From Bradyrhizobium sp. Rc3b (GTDB taxonomy: Bacteria > Pseudomonadota > Alphaproteobacteria > Rhizobiales > Xanthobacteraceae), in NCBI RefSeq assembly GCF_900114915.1, contig NZ_FOUS01000007.1, positions 310,001-374,000 of the forward strand: 64,000 bases of DNA. The letters are read 5' to 3'. Made by a program: the position numbers and the translations under genes. The notes below the pieces were generated by a model. That model was not told where the DNA came from. It saw nothing but the letters and a program-made list of their open reading frames with translations, and did not search any database. Positions within the stretch are counted from its first letter, which is position 1. Each line of letters opens with the position of its first letter. This document shows positions 35,514 to 43,475 of the stretch, in pieces.

Positions 35514-37772
35514 CTACCCGATCACCTTGCCGAACTTGTTCGACTTCGGGAAACCCTTCGGCGGCAGGCGGCCGGCGTCGGCGCGGGTGCCTTGCCACTC
35601 GCTGAGCTCCTTCATGGTCGCCGAGAATTCGCGGCCCGCGGAGTCCTTCCAGGTCAGACCCGCCTTGGCCTCGAACACGGCAACGTCGGAGAGACCGCCG
35701 TCCTTGTACTTCTGCAGGCGGACGCCGCGGCCGCGCGCCATCTCCGGCACCTGGTCGAGCGGGAAGATCAGCATCTTGCGGTTCTCGCCGATGACCGCAA
35801 CGGTGTCGCCGATCACCTCGGTGACCGTGCGCGCCTCGTTCGGCATGTCGACGTTGAGGACCTGCTTGCCCTTCTTGGTGGTGCCGACGCAATCGTCCTC
35901 GTTGACGACAAAGCCCTGGCCCTCGTGGCTCGCGACCAGGAATTTGCGCCCACCCTTGTTGACGAACAGCGCGACCGGCGCGGCCTCCTGCTCGAGGTCG
36001 ATGAACAGGCGGATCGGCTCGCCGTGGCCGCGGCCGCCCGGAAGCTTGGCGACGTCGAGCGAGTAGAATTTGCCGTTGGTGGCGAACAGCAGCAGCTTCG
36101 AGGTCGTCTCGGCGAAGAAGGCGAAGCCGAGCTTGTCGTCCTGCTTGAAGGCAAGGCCCGAGAGATCCTCGACATGGCCCTTCATGGTGCGGATCCAGCC
36201 CTTGTCGGAGACGACGACCGTCACCGGCTCGCGTTCGACGAAGGCCTCCTCGATCGCGGCGAGATCGTGCTCGGGCGCATCGGCAAAGGTGGTGCGGCGC
36301 TTGCCGAGCGGCGTCTTCGGTCCGAACATGTCGCGGACCTTGCCGACCTGCTCGCCGACCTTCTTCCACTGCTCGGCTTCCGAAGCGAGCACCGCGTTGA
36401 TGCCCTTGAGCTCGGCACGGAGGTTCTTGTCCTCGGTGCGGATCTCCATCTCCTCGAGCTTGCGCAAGGAGCGCAGCCGCATGTTGAGGATGGCTTCGGC
36501 CTGCACCTCGGTGAGCTTGAACTCCTTCATCAACGCCGGCTTCGGCTCATCCTCCGTGCGGATGATCTTGATGACCTTGTCGATGTTCAGATAGGCGATC
36601 AGGAAGCCGCCGAGGACTTCCAGCCGGTGCTCGATCTGCGCCTTGCGGTAGTTGCTGCGGCGGATCAGGACGTCGCGCAGATGGTCGAGCCATTCGCGCA
36701 GGCACTCCGCAAGACCCACCACCTTGGGCACGCGGCCCTTGATCAGCACGTTGAGGTTCAGCGGAATCTTGTTTTCGAGCTCGGTGAGACGGAACAGCGA
36801 TTCCATCATCAGCGCGGGATCGACGTTCTTCGATTTCGGCTCGATGACGATGCGGACGTCTTCGGCCGACTCGTCCCTGATGTCGCCGACCAGCGGCAGC
36901 TTTTTCTGGTCGAGCAGCTCGGCGACCTTCTCGATCAGCCGCGACTTCTGCACCAGGAAGGGAATCTCGGTGACGACGACGACCCAGGCGCCTCGCGCGC
37001 CCTCCTCCTGCTCCCACCGCGCGCGAACGCGGAACGAGCCGCGGCCGGTGGTGTAGGCTTCGGCGATGGCCTGCTTGGAATCGACGCAGATGCCGCCGGT
37101 CGGGAAATCCGGGCCCTTGACCCACCGCATCAGCGCCTTGGACTTGGCGTCGGGCTTCTCGATCAGATGCAGCGCGGCTTCGCAAAGCTCGGCGGCGTTG
37201 TGCGGCGGGATCGAGGTCGCCATGCCGACCGCGATGCCCTGCGCACCGTTGGCGAGCAGGTTCGGGAAGCCGCCGGGCAGCACGACCGGCTCCTTCGACT
37301 GGCCGTCGTAATTGGCGCGGAACTCGACGCCGTCCTCGTCGATGCCGTCGAGCAGAAGCCGCGCGACGTCGGTCATGCGCGCTTCGGTGTAGCGGTAGGC
37401 GGCGGGATTATCGCCGTCGATATTGCCGAAATTGCCCTGGCCGTCGACCAGCGGGTAGCGCGAGGAGAAGTCCTGCGCGAGGCGCACCATGGCGTCGTAG
37501 ATCGCCTGGTCGCCGTGCGGATGGAACGAGCCCATCACGTCGCCGACGATTTTGGCTGATTTCTTGAAGGCCGTGCCGGGGTCGAGCCTGAGCAGGCGCA
37601 TGCCGTAGAGGATGCGCCGGTGAACCGGCTTCAGGCCGTCGCGCGCGTCGGGCAGCGCGCGGTGCATGATGGTGGAGAGCGCATAGGCGAGATAACGCTC
37701 CTCGAGCGCTTCACGCAGCGGCACCTCGTGAATTTCGGCCGGTTCTTCCGGCGGAACGATTCGTTTTCCCAT
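35514..37772 (-). CDS. parC: DNA topoisomerase IV subunit A
   Basis: ParC with ParE decatenates daughter chromosomes. The 752-residue protein has the GyrA/ParC breakage-reunion domain with catalytic Tyr128 in AYRYTEARM and the quinolone-pocket helix around GSFHPHGDQAIYD (residues 81-93). A coiled region follows, then a C-terminal beta-propeller of about 250 residues. The C-terminal part lacks a clear GyrA box and the length fits ParC of alphaproteobacteria, so ParC is preferred over GyrA. It is followed by the GMC gene on the same strand. Confidence 0.93.
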   Translation of the reverse strand: MGKRIVPPEEPAEIHEVPLREALEERYLAYALSTIMHRALPDARDGLKPVHRRILYGMRLLRLDPGTAFKKSAKIVGDVMGSFHPHGDQAIYDAMVRLAQDFSSRYPLVDGQGNFGNIDGDNPAAYRYTEARMTDVARLLLDGIDEDGVEFRANYDGQSKEPVVLPGGFPNLLANGAQGIAVGMATSIPPHNAAELCEAALHLIEKPDAKSKALMRWVKGPDFPTGGICVDSKQAIAEAYTTGRGSFRVRARWEQEEGARGAWVVVVTEIPFLVQKSRLIEKVAELLDQKKLPLVGDIRDESAEDVRIVIEPKSKNVDPALMMESLFRLTELENKIPLNLNVLIKGRVPKVVGLAECLREWLDHLRDVLIRRSNYRKAQIEHRLEVLGGFLIAYLNIDKVIKIIRTEDEPKPALMKEFKLTEVQAEAILNMRLRSLRKLEEMEIRTEDKNLRAELKGINAVLASEAEQWKKVGEQVGKVRDMFGPKTPLGKRRTTFADAPEHDLAAIEEAFVEREPVTVVVSDKGWIRTMKGHVEDLSGLAFKQDDKLGFAFFAETTSKLLLFATNGKFYSLDVAKLPGGRGHGEPIRLFIDLEQEAAPVALFVNKGGRKFLVASHEGQGFVVNEDDCVGTTKKGKQVLNVDMPNEARTVTEVIGDTVAVIGENRKMLIFPLDQVPEMARGRGVRLQKYKDGGLSDVAVFEAKAGLTWKDSAGREFSATMKELSEWQGTRADAGRLPPKGFPKSNKFGKVIG

Positions 37773-37832
37773 GCCGCCCGGTTAAACCGTGGAAGCGAAT
37801 CGGGCAAGGATGGATTGGTTCCCTGTGGGCGC

Positions 37833-38120
37833 CTAATGCCCCGCCCAGCCGGCTGTCACGGTCTGGGTCTGGGTCCCACCAGGCGTTTGGGCAGGCGCCG
37901 GCGCATTGGTCAGGCACCGCCGGGCGGCCTCGATTTCGGCCTCCGTCGCTCCCTTCGACCTCGCCCATGTCTCTGCGGCCGCAGCAGAATATTTCGCCAC
38001 ATAATACCGGACGACCGTGCAGGACGCCCGGCGAAACACGCCGGGTTGCGGCTCGCCGGCCATTGCATCAGGCGCAAACGTGAGCAGCGCCGCGGACAAG
38101 GCGAATCCTCTGATCAACAT
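37833..38120 (-). CDS. Small secreted protein, 95 residues
   Basis: I do not recognise the family. The precursor has a signal peptide (residues 1-22, cleavage after AMA), then a mature part of about 73 residues with two Cys (in ASCTVVRYYVAKY and AARRCL) that could form a disulfide, and a Pro/Thr/Gln-rich tail. It is probably periplasmic. The gene lies between recO and parC on the same strand. The function is unknown. Confidence 0.7.
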   Translation of the reverse strand: MLIRGFALSAALLTFAPDAMAGEPQPGVFRRASCTVVRYYVAKYSAAAAETWARSKGATEAEIEAARRCLTNAPAPAQTPGGTQTQTVTAGWAGH

Positions 38121-38222
38121 TTAGGCTGTCCCCGCTATGGAACCTGAGGAAGCGAACTCAACCAGCCCTACTTCGTTCCGCCGGAACTCCATATCCGGAG
38201 GCAAGGCAGAGTCCCGCTCCGC

Positions 38223-38975
38223 TCATGGCGCGGGAATCGCCGCCTTCGCCTGCTGACGGATCAAGGCGTTGATGAAGCCCGCGCGCGCGTCGGAATGGCC
38301 CTGCCCGCGCGGCTCCAGCACATGGCGCAGCAGGAACAGGCCGGTGAGCCGAAAACCGTCCTGGAGATCCTGCTCGGTGAGGTCGCTTGCGGTTTCGCCT
38401 TGGCGCAGAAACGGCGGCAGGCGCAACAGGCGGTCACGCCACGGCTCGCCAGCGCCGCGCGACACCGCGCCGCCGGATTTCGGCGAGACATAGATCAGGT
38501 CGGTGGTCTCGCCGGTCACGGCACAGTTTTCGAGGGCCAGCCCAAAGCCGAGCTCGGCGAGCATCGCCAGCTCGAAATGGATGAGGTGCACGGCTGCACC
38601 ACCGATATCCTCGAAATCGTCGAGCGAATGCTCGAGCAGCGCGAAGATCTCCTCATGCGGATCGCGCTCCGGCAAGAGGCGCGCAATCGAGGCGAGATGG
38701 GTGACGCCGTAGACGCCATGGGACGAACCCAGCAGCGCCGCCGCGCGCAGCTTAAGCCCTTCGATGGCGTAGGTGCCGAGATGCTCGTCGAGCCGCGCTC
38801 GCCATACCGCGCTGACGCTGTTCCCCGGCTGCAGCAAGGGCCGCATCCGCGAGCCGGCGCCGCCGCGGACGAGGCCGAGATGGCGGCCGTGCGCGCGCGT
38901 CAACAGCTCGACGATGGCGCTGCTTTCGCCATGCCGCCGCACGCCCAGCACGATGCCTTCGTCGGTCCATTCCAT
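38223..38975 (-). CDS. recO: DNA repair protein RecO
   Basis: RecO works with RecR to load RecA onto SSB-coated DNA in gap repair. The 250-residue protein has the N-terminal OB-fold (EWTDEGIVLGVRRHGESSAIVEL) and a helical C-terminal domain. The usual zinc-binding cysteines are not evident, which is common in alphaproteobacteria. It follows the conserved rnc-era-recO order, with a small membrane protein and a repeat between era and recO. Confidence 0.94.
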   Translation of the reverse strand: MEWTDEGIVLGVRRHGESSAIVELLTRAHGRHLGLVRGGAGSRMRPLLQPGNSVSAVWRARLDEHLGTYAIEGLKLRAAALLGSSHGVYGVTHLASIARLLPERDPHEEIFALLEHSLDDFEDIGGAAVHLIHFELAMLAELGFGLALENCAVTGETTDLIYVSPKSGGAVSRGAGEPWRDRLLRLPPFLRQGETASDLTEQDLQDGFRLTGLFLLRHVLEPRGQGHSDARAGFINALIRQQAKAAIPAP

Positions 38976-39000
38976 GAAGGAAGTTTAGCGCATTTAAAGC

Positions 39001-39101
39001 TGCCGTAGGGTGGGCAAAGCGAAGCGTGCCCACCAATTTGATCGACGGCGCGAGATGGTGGGCACGGCGCGCAAGGGCGCGCCTTTGCCCACCCTACGGC
39101 A
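39001..39101. repeat. Palindromic repeat, copy 2, intact
   Basis: The ends TGCCGTAGGGTGGGCAAA and TTTGCCCACCCTACGGCA are a perfect 18-base inverted pair. The inner part has GGTGGGCACGGCGCG with complementary stretches, giving a long hairpin. Copy 1 is at 7714-7807. It fills the gap between recO and the next gene. Confidence 0.9.
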
Positions 39102-39111
39102 CCGCGCAACC

Positions 39112-39492
39112 TCACGCGTTGAACCAGCCCTGCGCGTCGCCGCTGAAGGAGAAATACAGGCCTACCGTCGTCAGCGCGCAGGAAACGATCTCGATGGCGC
39201 TGTCGAGCTCCAGGCCCTTCTGGCCGATGATCTGGCCAAGCGAGATCACCGACAGCACGAGCGCCGCCGCCAGCACCCAGCGCGGCCAGTTCTTCCGCTC
39301 ATGCGCGGCGAGCCTGACGAAGTAGACCAGCAGCAGGATCATGCCGCCGGCGAGCAAGGTCCCCGTCATGATCATCTGCTCGGTCACCTCGGCACTGGGC
39401 GTGCGATCCTGCACCGCAACGGACAAGGCATCCAGCATCAACGATGCATAGAGCAGCGCTTCGAAGCGCCGGACATTGCTGGGCACGCTCAT
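39112..39492 (-). CDS. Membrane protein of unknown function, 126 residues
   Basis: The product has four hydrophobic segments (about residues 12-30, 42-62, 70-88 and 98-116), so it is an inner-membrane protein. I do not recognise a family. It lies 21 bases after era on the same strand and is probably the last gene of that transcript before the repeat. The ribosome site is weak. The ATG at 39492 is the only one that keeps the first span. Confidence 0.7.
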   Translation of the reverse strand: MSVPSNVRRFEALLYASLMLDALSVAVQDRTPSAEVTEQMIMTGTLLAGGMILLLVYFVRLAAHERKNWPRWVLAAALVLSVISLGQIIGQKGLELDSAIEIVSCALTTVGLYFSFSGDAQGWFNA

Positions 39493-39513
39493 CGGATACC
39501 GATCTGTTCTTGG

Positions 39514-40440
39514 TTATTCTCTCGGAAAGTCCAGGCCCATCTCGCGGTAGCGATCGGGATCGTCGCCCCAATTCTCGCGCACTTTGACGAACAGGAACAG
39601 ATGCACCGGCACGTCCAGGATCTGCATCAGCTCCTTGCGCGAGTCCGCGCCGATCGACTTGATGGTGGCGCCGCCCTTGCCGAGCACGATCTTGCGCTGG
39701 CTCTCGCGCTCGACGAAGATCGTTTGCTCGATCCGCACCGACTTGTCCTTGCGCTCCTCCCACTTGTCGGTCTCGACCGTGGACTGGTAGGGCAATTCCT
39801 GGTGCAGCTTCTGATAGATTTTTTCGCGCGTAATCTCGGCCGCCAGCTGCCGCATCGGCGCGTCCGACATCTGGTCCTCGGGATAGAGGAACGGACCCGG
39901 CGGCACCATCTCGGACAGCGTCTTGCGGATATCGTCGACACCGTCGCCCGAGATCGCCGCGATCATGAAGGTCCTCGCGAACTTCATGCGCTCGTTGGCG
40001 GCCTGCGCCAGCGCCAGCAGTTTCTCGCGCTGGACCAGATCGACCTTATTGATCACCAGGATCTTCTCGTGATTGACGCTGGCCGCCTTGGTGAGGATCG
40101 CCTCGGCTTCCTCGTCGATCCCGGTCTTGGCGTCGAGCAGCACGCAGACGAGATCGGCATCATGCGCCCCGCTCCAGGCGGTCGAGACCATGGCGCGGTC
40201 GAGCCGGCGCTTGGGCAGGAAGATGCCGGGCGTGTCGACCAGGATGATCTGCGCGTTGTTCTCGATCACGATGCCGCGGATCAGCGCGCGCGTGGTCTGC
40301 ACCTTGCGCGAAACGATCGTGACCTTGGCGCCAACCAGCGCGTTGACCAGCGTGGACTTGCCGACGTTCGGCGCGCCGATCAGCGCAACGAAGCCGCAGC
40401 GCGTGGCAGTGGGCGCCTCGCCGCTTGTTTCAGCCGTCAT
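39514..40440 (-). CDS. era: GTPase Era
   Basis: Era binds 16S rRNA near its 3' end and helps 30S maturation. The 308-residue protein has G1 GAPNVGKS, G3 DTPG, G4 NKVD and a C-terminal KH domain with VLGKGGATIKSIG. ATG 40440 is used and lies within the rnc end (11-base overlap); an in-frame GTG at 40461 is possible. The rnc-era pair is the usual arrangement. Confidence 0.96.
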   Translation of the reverse strand: MTAETSGEAPTATRCGFVALIGAPNVGKSTLVNALVGAKVTIVSRKVQTTRALIRGIVIENNAQIILVDTPGIFLPKRRLDRAMVSTAWSGAHDADLVCVLLDAKTGIDEEAEAILTKAASVNHEKILVINKVDLVQREKLLALAQAANERMKFARTFMIAAISGDGVDDIRKTLSEMVPPGPFLYPEDQMSDAPMRQLAAEITREKIYQKLHQELPYQSTVETDKWEERKDKSVRIEQTIFVERESQRKIVLGKGGATIKSIGADSRKELMQILDVPVHLFLFVKVRENWGDDPDRYREMGLDFPRE

Positions 40441-41251
40441 TGCCGCCGCCAACGCCTTCACGTTCGATCATCACTGAAGCTGCTACTTTCTCTGCCGCGC
40501 GCTTGCTGCCGCCGATGCCCTCGGCCGGCGCGAGCCCCGGCAGGTCCACCGCGACGCGGAATTGCGGATCGTGGTGCGGGCCGGTGCGCTCGACCTCGCG
40601 GTAAACCGGCGTCGGCAGCCCTTTGCCCTGCGCCCATTCCTGCAGCACGGTCTTGGGATCGCGCAAGGGACGGCGCGGCTTGTGCATGCGCTCGGTCCAG
40701 TTGCGCTTGACGAATTCGGCGGCCGCCGCATGGCCGCCGTCAAGGAAGATGGCGCCGATCACGGCCTCGCAGATGTCGCCGAGGATGGACTTGCGCAGGC
40801 GCGCGTCGGCGCTGGAGCCGACCGAGCCGAGCTTGATGTCGTCGAGCAGACCAAGCGACTTGGCGACGTCGGCGCAGCTTTCCTTGCGCACGAGCTCGGC
40901 AAGACGCTTGGACAGCTCGCCTTCGTCGGCGTTCGGGAAGGCATGATAGAGCATGTCGGAGACGACGAGCCCGAGGACGTGGTCGCCGAGGAATTCCAGG
41001 CGCTGATAGCTGTCGCCGCGCTTGCGCCCGGACTTCAGCGCCGAGACATGCGTGATCGCCTGCATCAGCATATTCGGGTCGACGAAGCTGTGGCCGATGC
41101 GCGCCTCGAGCGCCGCGTTGGCATCGGTGCCCTTGGCCTTGCTGCTCCTCGTCCGCTTCTTCTTTGCAGGCGTCTTCGCTGCAGCTTCGCTCTCAGGAGC
41201 GGCTTGCGCCTCGGTCGGTTGGATCGCGATGTCCTTGGCTTCGTCTTTCAT
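40430..41251 (-). CDS. rnc: Ribonuclease III
   Basis: RNase III cleaves double-stranded RNA, including the rRNA precursor. The 273-residue protein has the signature RLEFLGDHVLGLVVSD, catalytic residues in LGDICEAVIGAIFLDGG, and a C-terminal dsRNA-binding domain (LQEWAQGKGLPTPVY). The first 50 residues are an unusual Ala/Lys/Glu-rich extension containing PAKKKRTRSSKAKG, which could add RNA affinity. The ATG at 41251 overlaps the lepB stop as ATGA. Confidence 0.96.
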   Translation of the reverse strand: MKDEAKDIAIQPTEAQAAPESEAAAKTPAKKKRTRSSKAKGTDANAALEARIGHSFVDPNMLMQAITHVSALKSGRKRGDSYQRLEFLGDHVLGLVVSDMLYHAFPNADEGELSKRLAELVRKESCADVAKSLGLLDDIKLGSVGSSADARLRKSILGDICEAVIGAIFLDGGHAAAAEFVKRNWTERMHKPRRPLRDPKTVLQEWAQGKGLPTPVYREVERTGPHHDPQFRVAVDLPGLAPAEGIGGSKRAAEKVAASVMIEREGVGGGNDG

Positions 41252-42012
41252 CGGACGATTTTGAAGAACCGATTCCAGCGCACCGCCCACGGCCAGCGCC
41301 AGAACATCCAGGCATGCTCGCCTTCGGCGATGGAGAAGAAGATCATCTGGGCGCGGCCGATCAGATTCTCCTGCGGCACATAGCCGACCTGGCCGAGGAA
41401 GCGGCTGTCGGTGGAATTGTCGCGGTTGTCGCCCATCATGAAGAAATGGCCGGCCGGCACAGTGTAGACGTTGGTGTTGTCCACGTAGCCGTTGTCAGCG
41501 CAGTCGAGCGTCTCATAGGACACGCCGTTCGGCAGTGTTTCCTTCCAGCGCTTCACGCGGGAGATACCGCCACCTTCCGAGCCGCAGGGCTCCTCGCCGA
41601 CATATTCGCTCATGCGCTGCCGCTCGACCGGCGTGTCGTTGATGTAGAGCAGCCCGTCCCGCATCTGGATGCGGTCGCCTGGAAGGCCGATCACCCGCTT
41701 GATGTAATCGGTGGAATCGTCCTTCGGCAGCCGAAACACGACGATGTCGCCGCGGTTCGGATCGGAGCCCCAGATCCGCCCGGAGAACAGCGGCGGCGAG
41801 AACGGAATCGAATAGTGGCTGTAGCCGTAGGAATATTTCGAGACGAACAGATAGTCGCCGACCAGCAGCGTCGCCTTCATCGAGCCGGACGGGATATTGA
41901 AGGGCTGGAACAGGAACGTGCGGATCACCAGCGCGATCAGGAGAGCGTGGATCACGACCCGGATCGTCTCACCGACGCCGCTCTCAGTTTTCGTTCCTGA
42001 AGTCACGCTCAT
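41248..42012 (-). CDS. lepB: Signal peptidase I
   Basis: LepB removes signal peptides from exported proteins. The 254-residue protein has one N-terminal membrane anchor (about 18-35), catalytic Ser44 in IPSGSM and catalytic Lys105 in DYIKRVIGLPGD, then GDNRDNSTDSR in box E. Its stop overlaps the rnc start. This gene order (acpS, lepB, rnc, era) is typical for the group. Confidence 0.96.
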   Translation of the reverse strand: MSVTSGTKTESGVGETIRVVIHALLIALVIRTFLFQPFNIPSGSMKATLLVGDYLFVSKYSYGYSHYSIPFSPPLFSGRIWGSDPNRGDIVVFRLPKDDSTDYIKRVIGLPGDRIQMRDGLLYINDTPVERQRMSEYVGEEPCGSEGGGISRVKRWKETLPNGVSYETLDCADNGYVDNTNVYTVPAGHFFMMGDNRDNSTDSRFLGQVGYVPQENLIGRAQMIFFSIAEGEHAWMFWRWPWAVRWNRFFKIVR

Positions 42013-42261
42013 TGCTCTCTCAATTCCGGCCGGCGATCACAGAGCGCCCTCCTCCCGCGAACGGCCCACCGGTTCGCGGCGCAAGGAGATTGTCCTGATT
42101 CTGATAGTGAGGGCCAATTCCGGCGTAAAGCCGAATTCGCCCAAGCTGATTTGCGTCCGCGGACTTTTAGACGGTTGTCGGAGGCCACGCAATCAAGGAT
42201 CGCATCAAAACTGAATAAGGCATTGATTTAAAACACAAATCATAAAATCGCCGGGGCCCCC

Positions 42262-42681
42262 TCAGGGTTTCGGCAGCGGGACGGCCGAAATGATCACGAA
42301 GGCCTGCGCCAACGGCCAATCGTCGGTGATCGACAGGTCGATCCGCGCCTCGAACCCCTCCGGGGTCAGGGTCTGGAGCCGGGCCAGCGCCCCGCCGGTC
42401 AGCTGCATGGTCGGCCGCCCGCCCGGCAGGTTGACCACCCCCATGTCGCGCCACCAGACGCCGCGCCGGATCCCGGTGCCGAGCGCCTTGGAGCAGGCCT
42501 CCTTGGCGGCGAAGCGCTTGGCGTAGGTCGCCACCACCATCTTCTCGTTCTTGGCCCGCCGCTCCGCCTTGGCCCGCTCGGCCGCGGTGAAGATGCGGTC
42601 GAGGAAACGCTCGCCGTGGCGCTCGATCACCTTGGCGACGCGGGTGATGTCGATCAGGTCGGAGCCGACGCCGATGATCAT
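42262..42681 (-). CDS. acpS: Holo-[acyl-carrier-protein] synthase
   Basis: AcpS adds 4'-phosphopantetheine from CoA to acyl carrier protein. The 139-residue protein has GVGSDLIDITRV at the N-terminus (metal-binding Asp) and FAAKEACSKALGTG, the conserved Glu-containing helix. Its ATG overlaps the pdxJ stop as ATGA. A gap of about 250 bases to lepB suggests that lepB has its own promoter. Confidence 0.96.
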   Translation of the reverse strand: MIIGVGSDLIDITRVAKVIERHGERFLDRIFTAAERAKAERRAKNEKMVVATYAKRFAAKEACSKALGTGIRRGVWWRDMGVVNLPGGRPTMQLTGGALARLQTLTPEGFEARIDLSITDDWPLAQAFVIISAVPLPKP

Positions 42682-43430
42682 GCCCGGCTCCGGCCGCGGT
42701 CCATCGCCGCGCGCATGCTGCGCACCGTCTCGGCAAGACCGACGAACAGTGCTTCGCCGATCATGTAGTAGCCGATGTTGAGCTCCATGATCTCTGGAAG
42801 GGCGGCAATCGTCTCCGCCGTCGCATAGTCGAGCCCGTGCCCGGCATGAACCTCGAGCCCGGCCGCCTTCGCCAGCTTCACGCCCGCCACGATCCGCTGC
42901 CATTCGGCCTCGGCCTTGGCGGTGTGGCCGTCGACGACGGCATCGCACCAGGCGCCGGTATGGATCTCAATAACAGGCGCGCGCAGCCGCGCCGCCATCT
43001 CGATCTGGGCGGGATCGGCGGCGATGAACAGGGAGACCCGAATGCCGGCATCGTTCAGTCGCGCGATATAGGGCGCGAGCGCGTTGTGCTGGCCGACCAC
43101 ATCCAGCCCACCTTCAGTGGTCACTTCCTGCCGGCGCTCCGGCACCAGGCACACCGCGTGCGGCTTGGTGGCGAGCGAGATGCGCATCATGTCGTCGGTC
43201 GCCGCCATCTCGAAATTGAGCGGCTTGGAGATCTCGGCCTTCAGCCGCGCCATGTCCTCGTCGCGGATGTGGCGGCGATCCTCCCGCAAATGGGCGGTGA
43301 TGCCATCGGCGCCGGCTTCGATCGCCAGCAGCGCCGCGCGCACCGGATCGGGATGGCGGCCGCCGCGCGCGTTACGCACGGTTGCGACGTGATCGATATT
43401 GACGCCGAGGCGAAGCTTCGAAGCGGGCAT
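42678..43430 (-). CDS. pdxJ: Pyridoxine 5'-phosphate synthase
   Basis: PdxJ condenses 3-amino-2-oxopropyl phosphate with deoxyxylulose phosphate to form pyridoxine phosphate. The 250-residue product shows LRLGVNIDHVATVRNARGG, ITAHLREDRRHI and EVHAGHGLDY, all active-site motifs. ATG 43430 is preferred; an in-frame GTG at 43442 would add four residues. Neither has a strong ribosome site. It is coupled to acpS and 45 bases after rsh. Confidence 0.96.
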   Translation of the reverse strand: MPASKLRLGVNIDHVATVRNARGGRHPDPVRAALLAIEAGADGITAHLREDRRHIRDEDMARLKAEISKPLNFEMAATDDMMRISLATKPHAVCLVPERRQEVTTEGGLDVVGQHNALAPYIARLNDAGIRVSLFIAADPAQIEMAARLRAPVIEIHTGAWCDAVVDGHTAKAEAEWQRIVAGVKLAKAAGLEVHAGHGLDYATAETIAALPEIMELNIGYYMIGEALFVGLAETVRSMRAAMDRGRSRA

Positions 43431-43475
43431 TTCAGAACTCACGAAATCGGAGGGACGGACGGCTGCGGAGGAAGC

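Noticed and set aside
33934..36066. Plus-strand open frame of about 700 codons
   Set aside because: It is antisense to the GMC oxidoreductase and parC genes. The composition (Arg, Asp, Gly, Ala) is typical of a shadow frame.
35487..37559. Plus-strand open frame of about 690 codons
   Set aside because: It is fully antisense to parC, which has the catalytic Tyr and complete domains.
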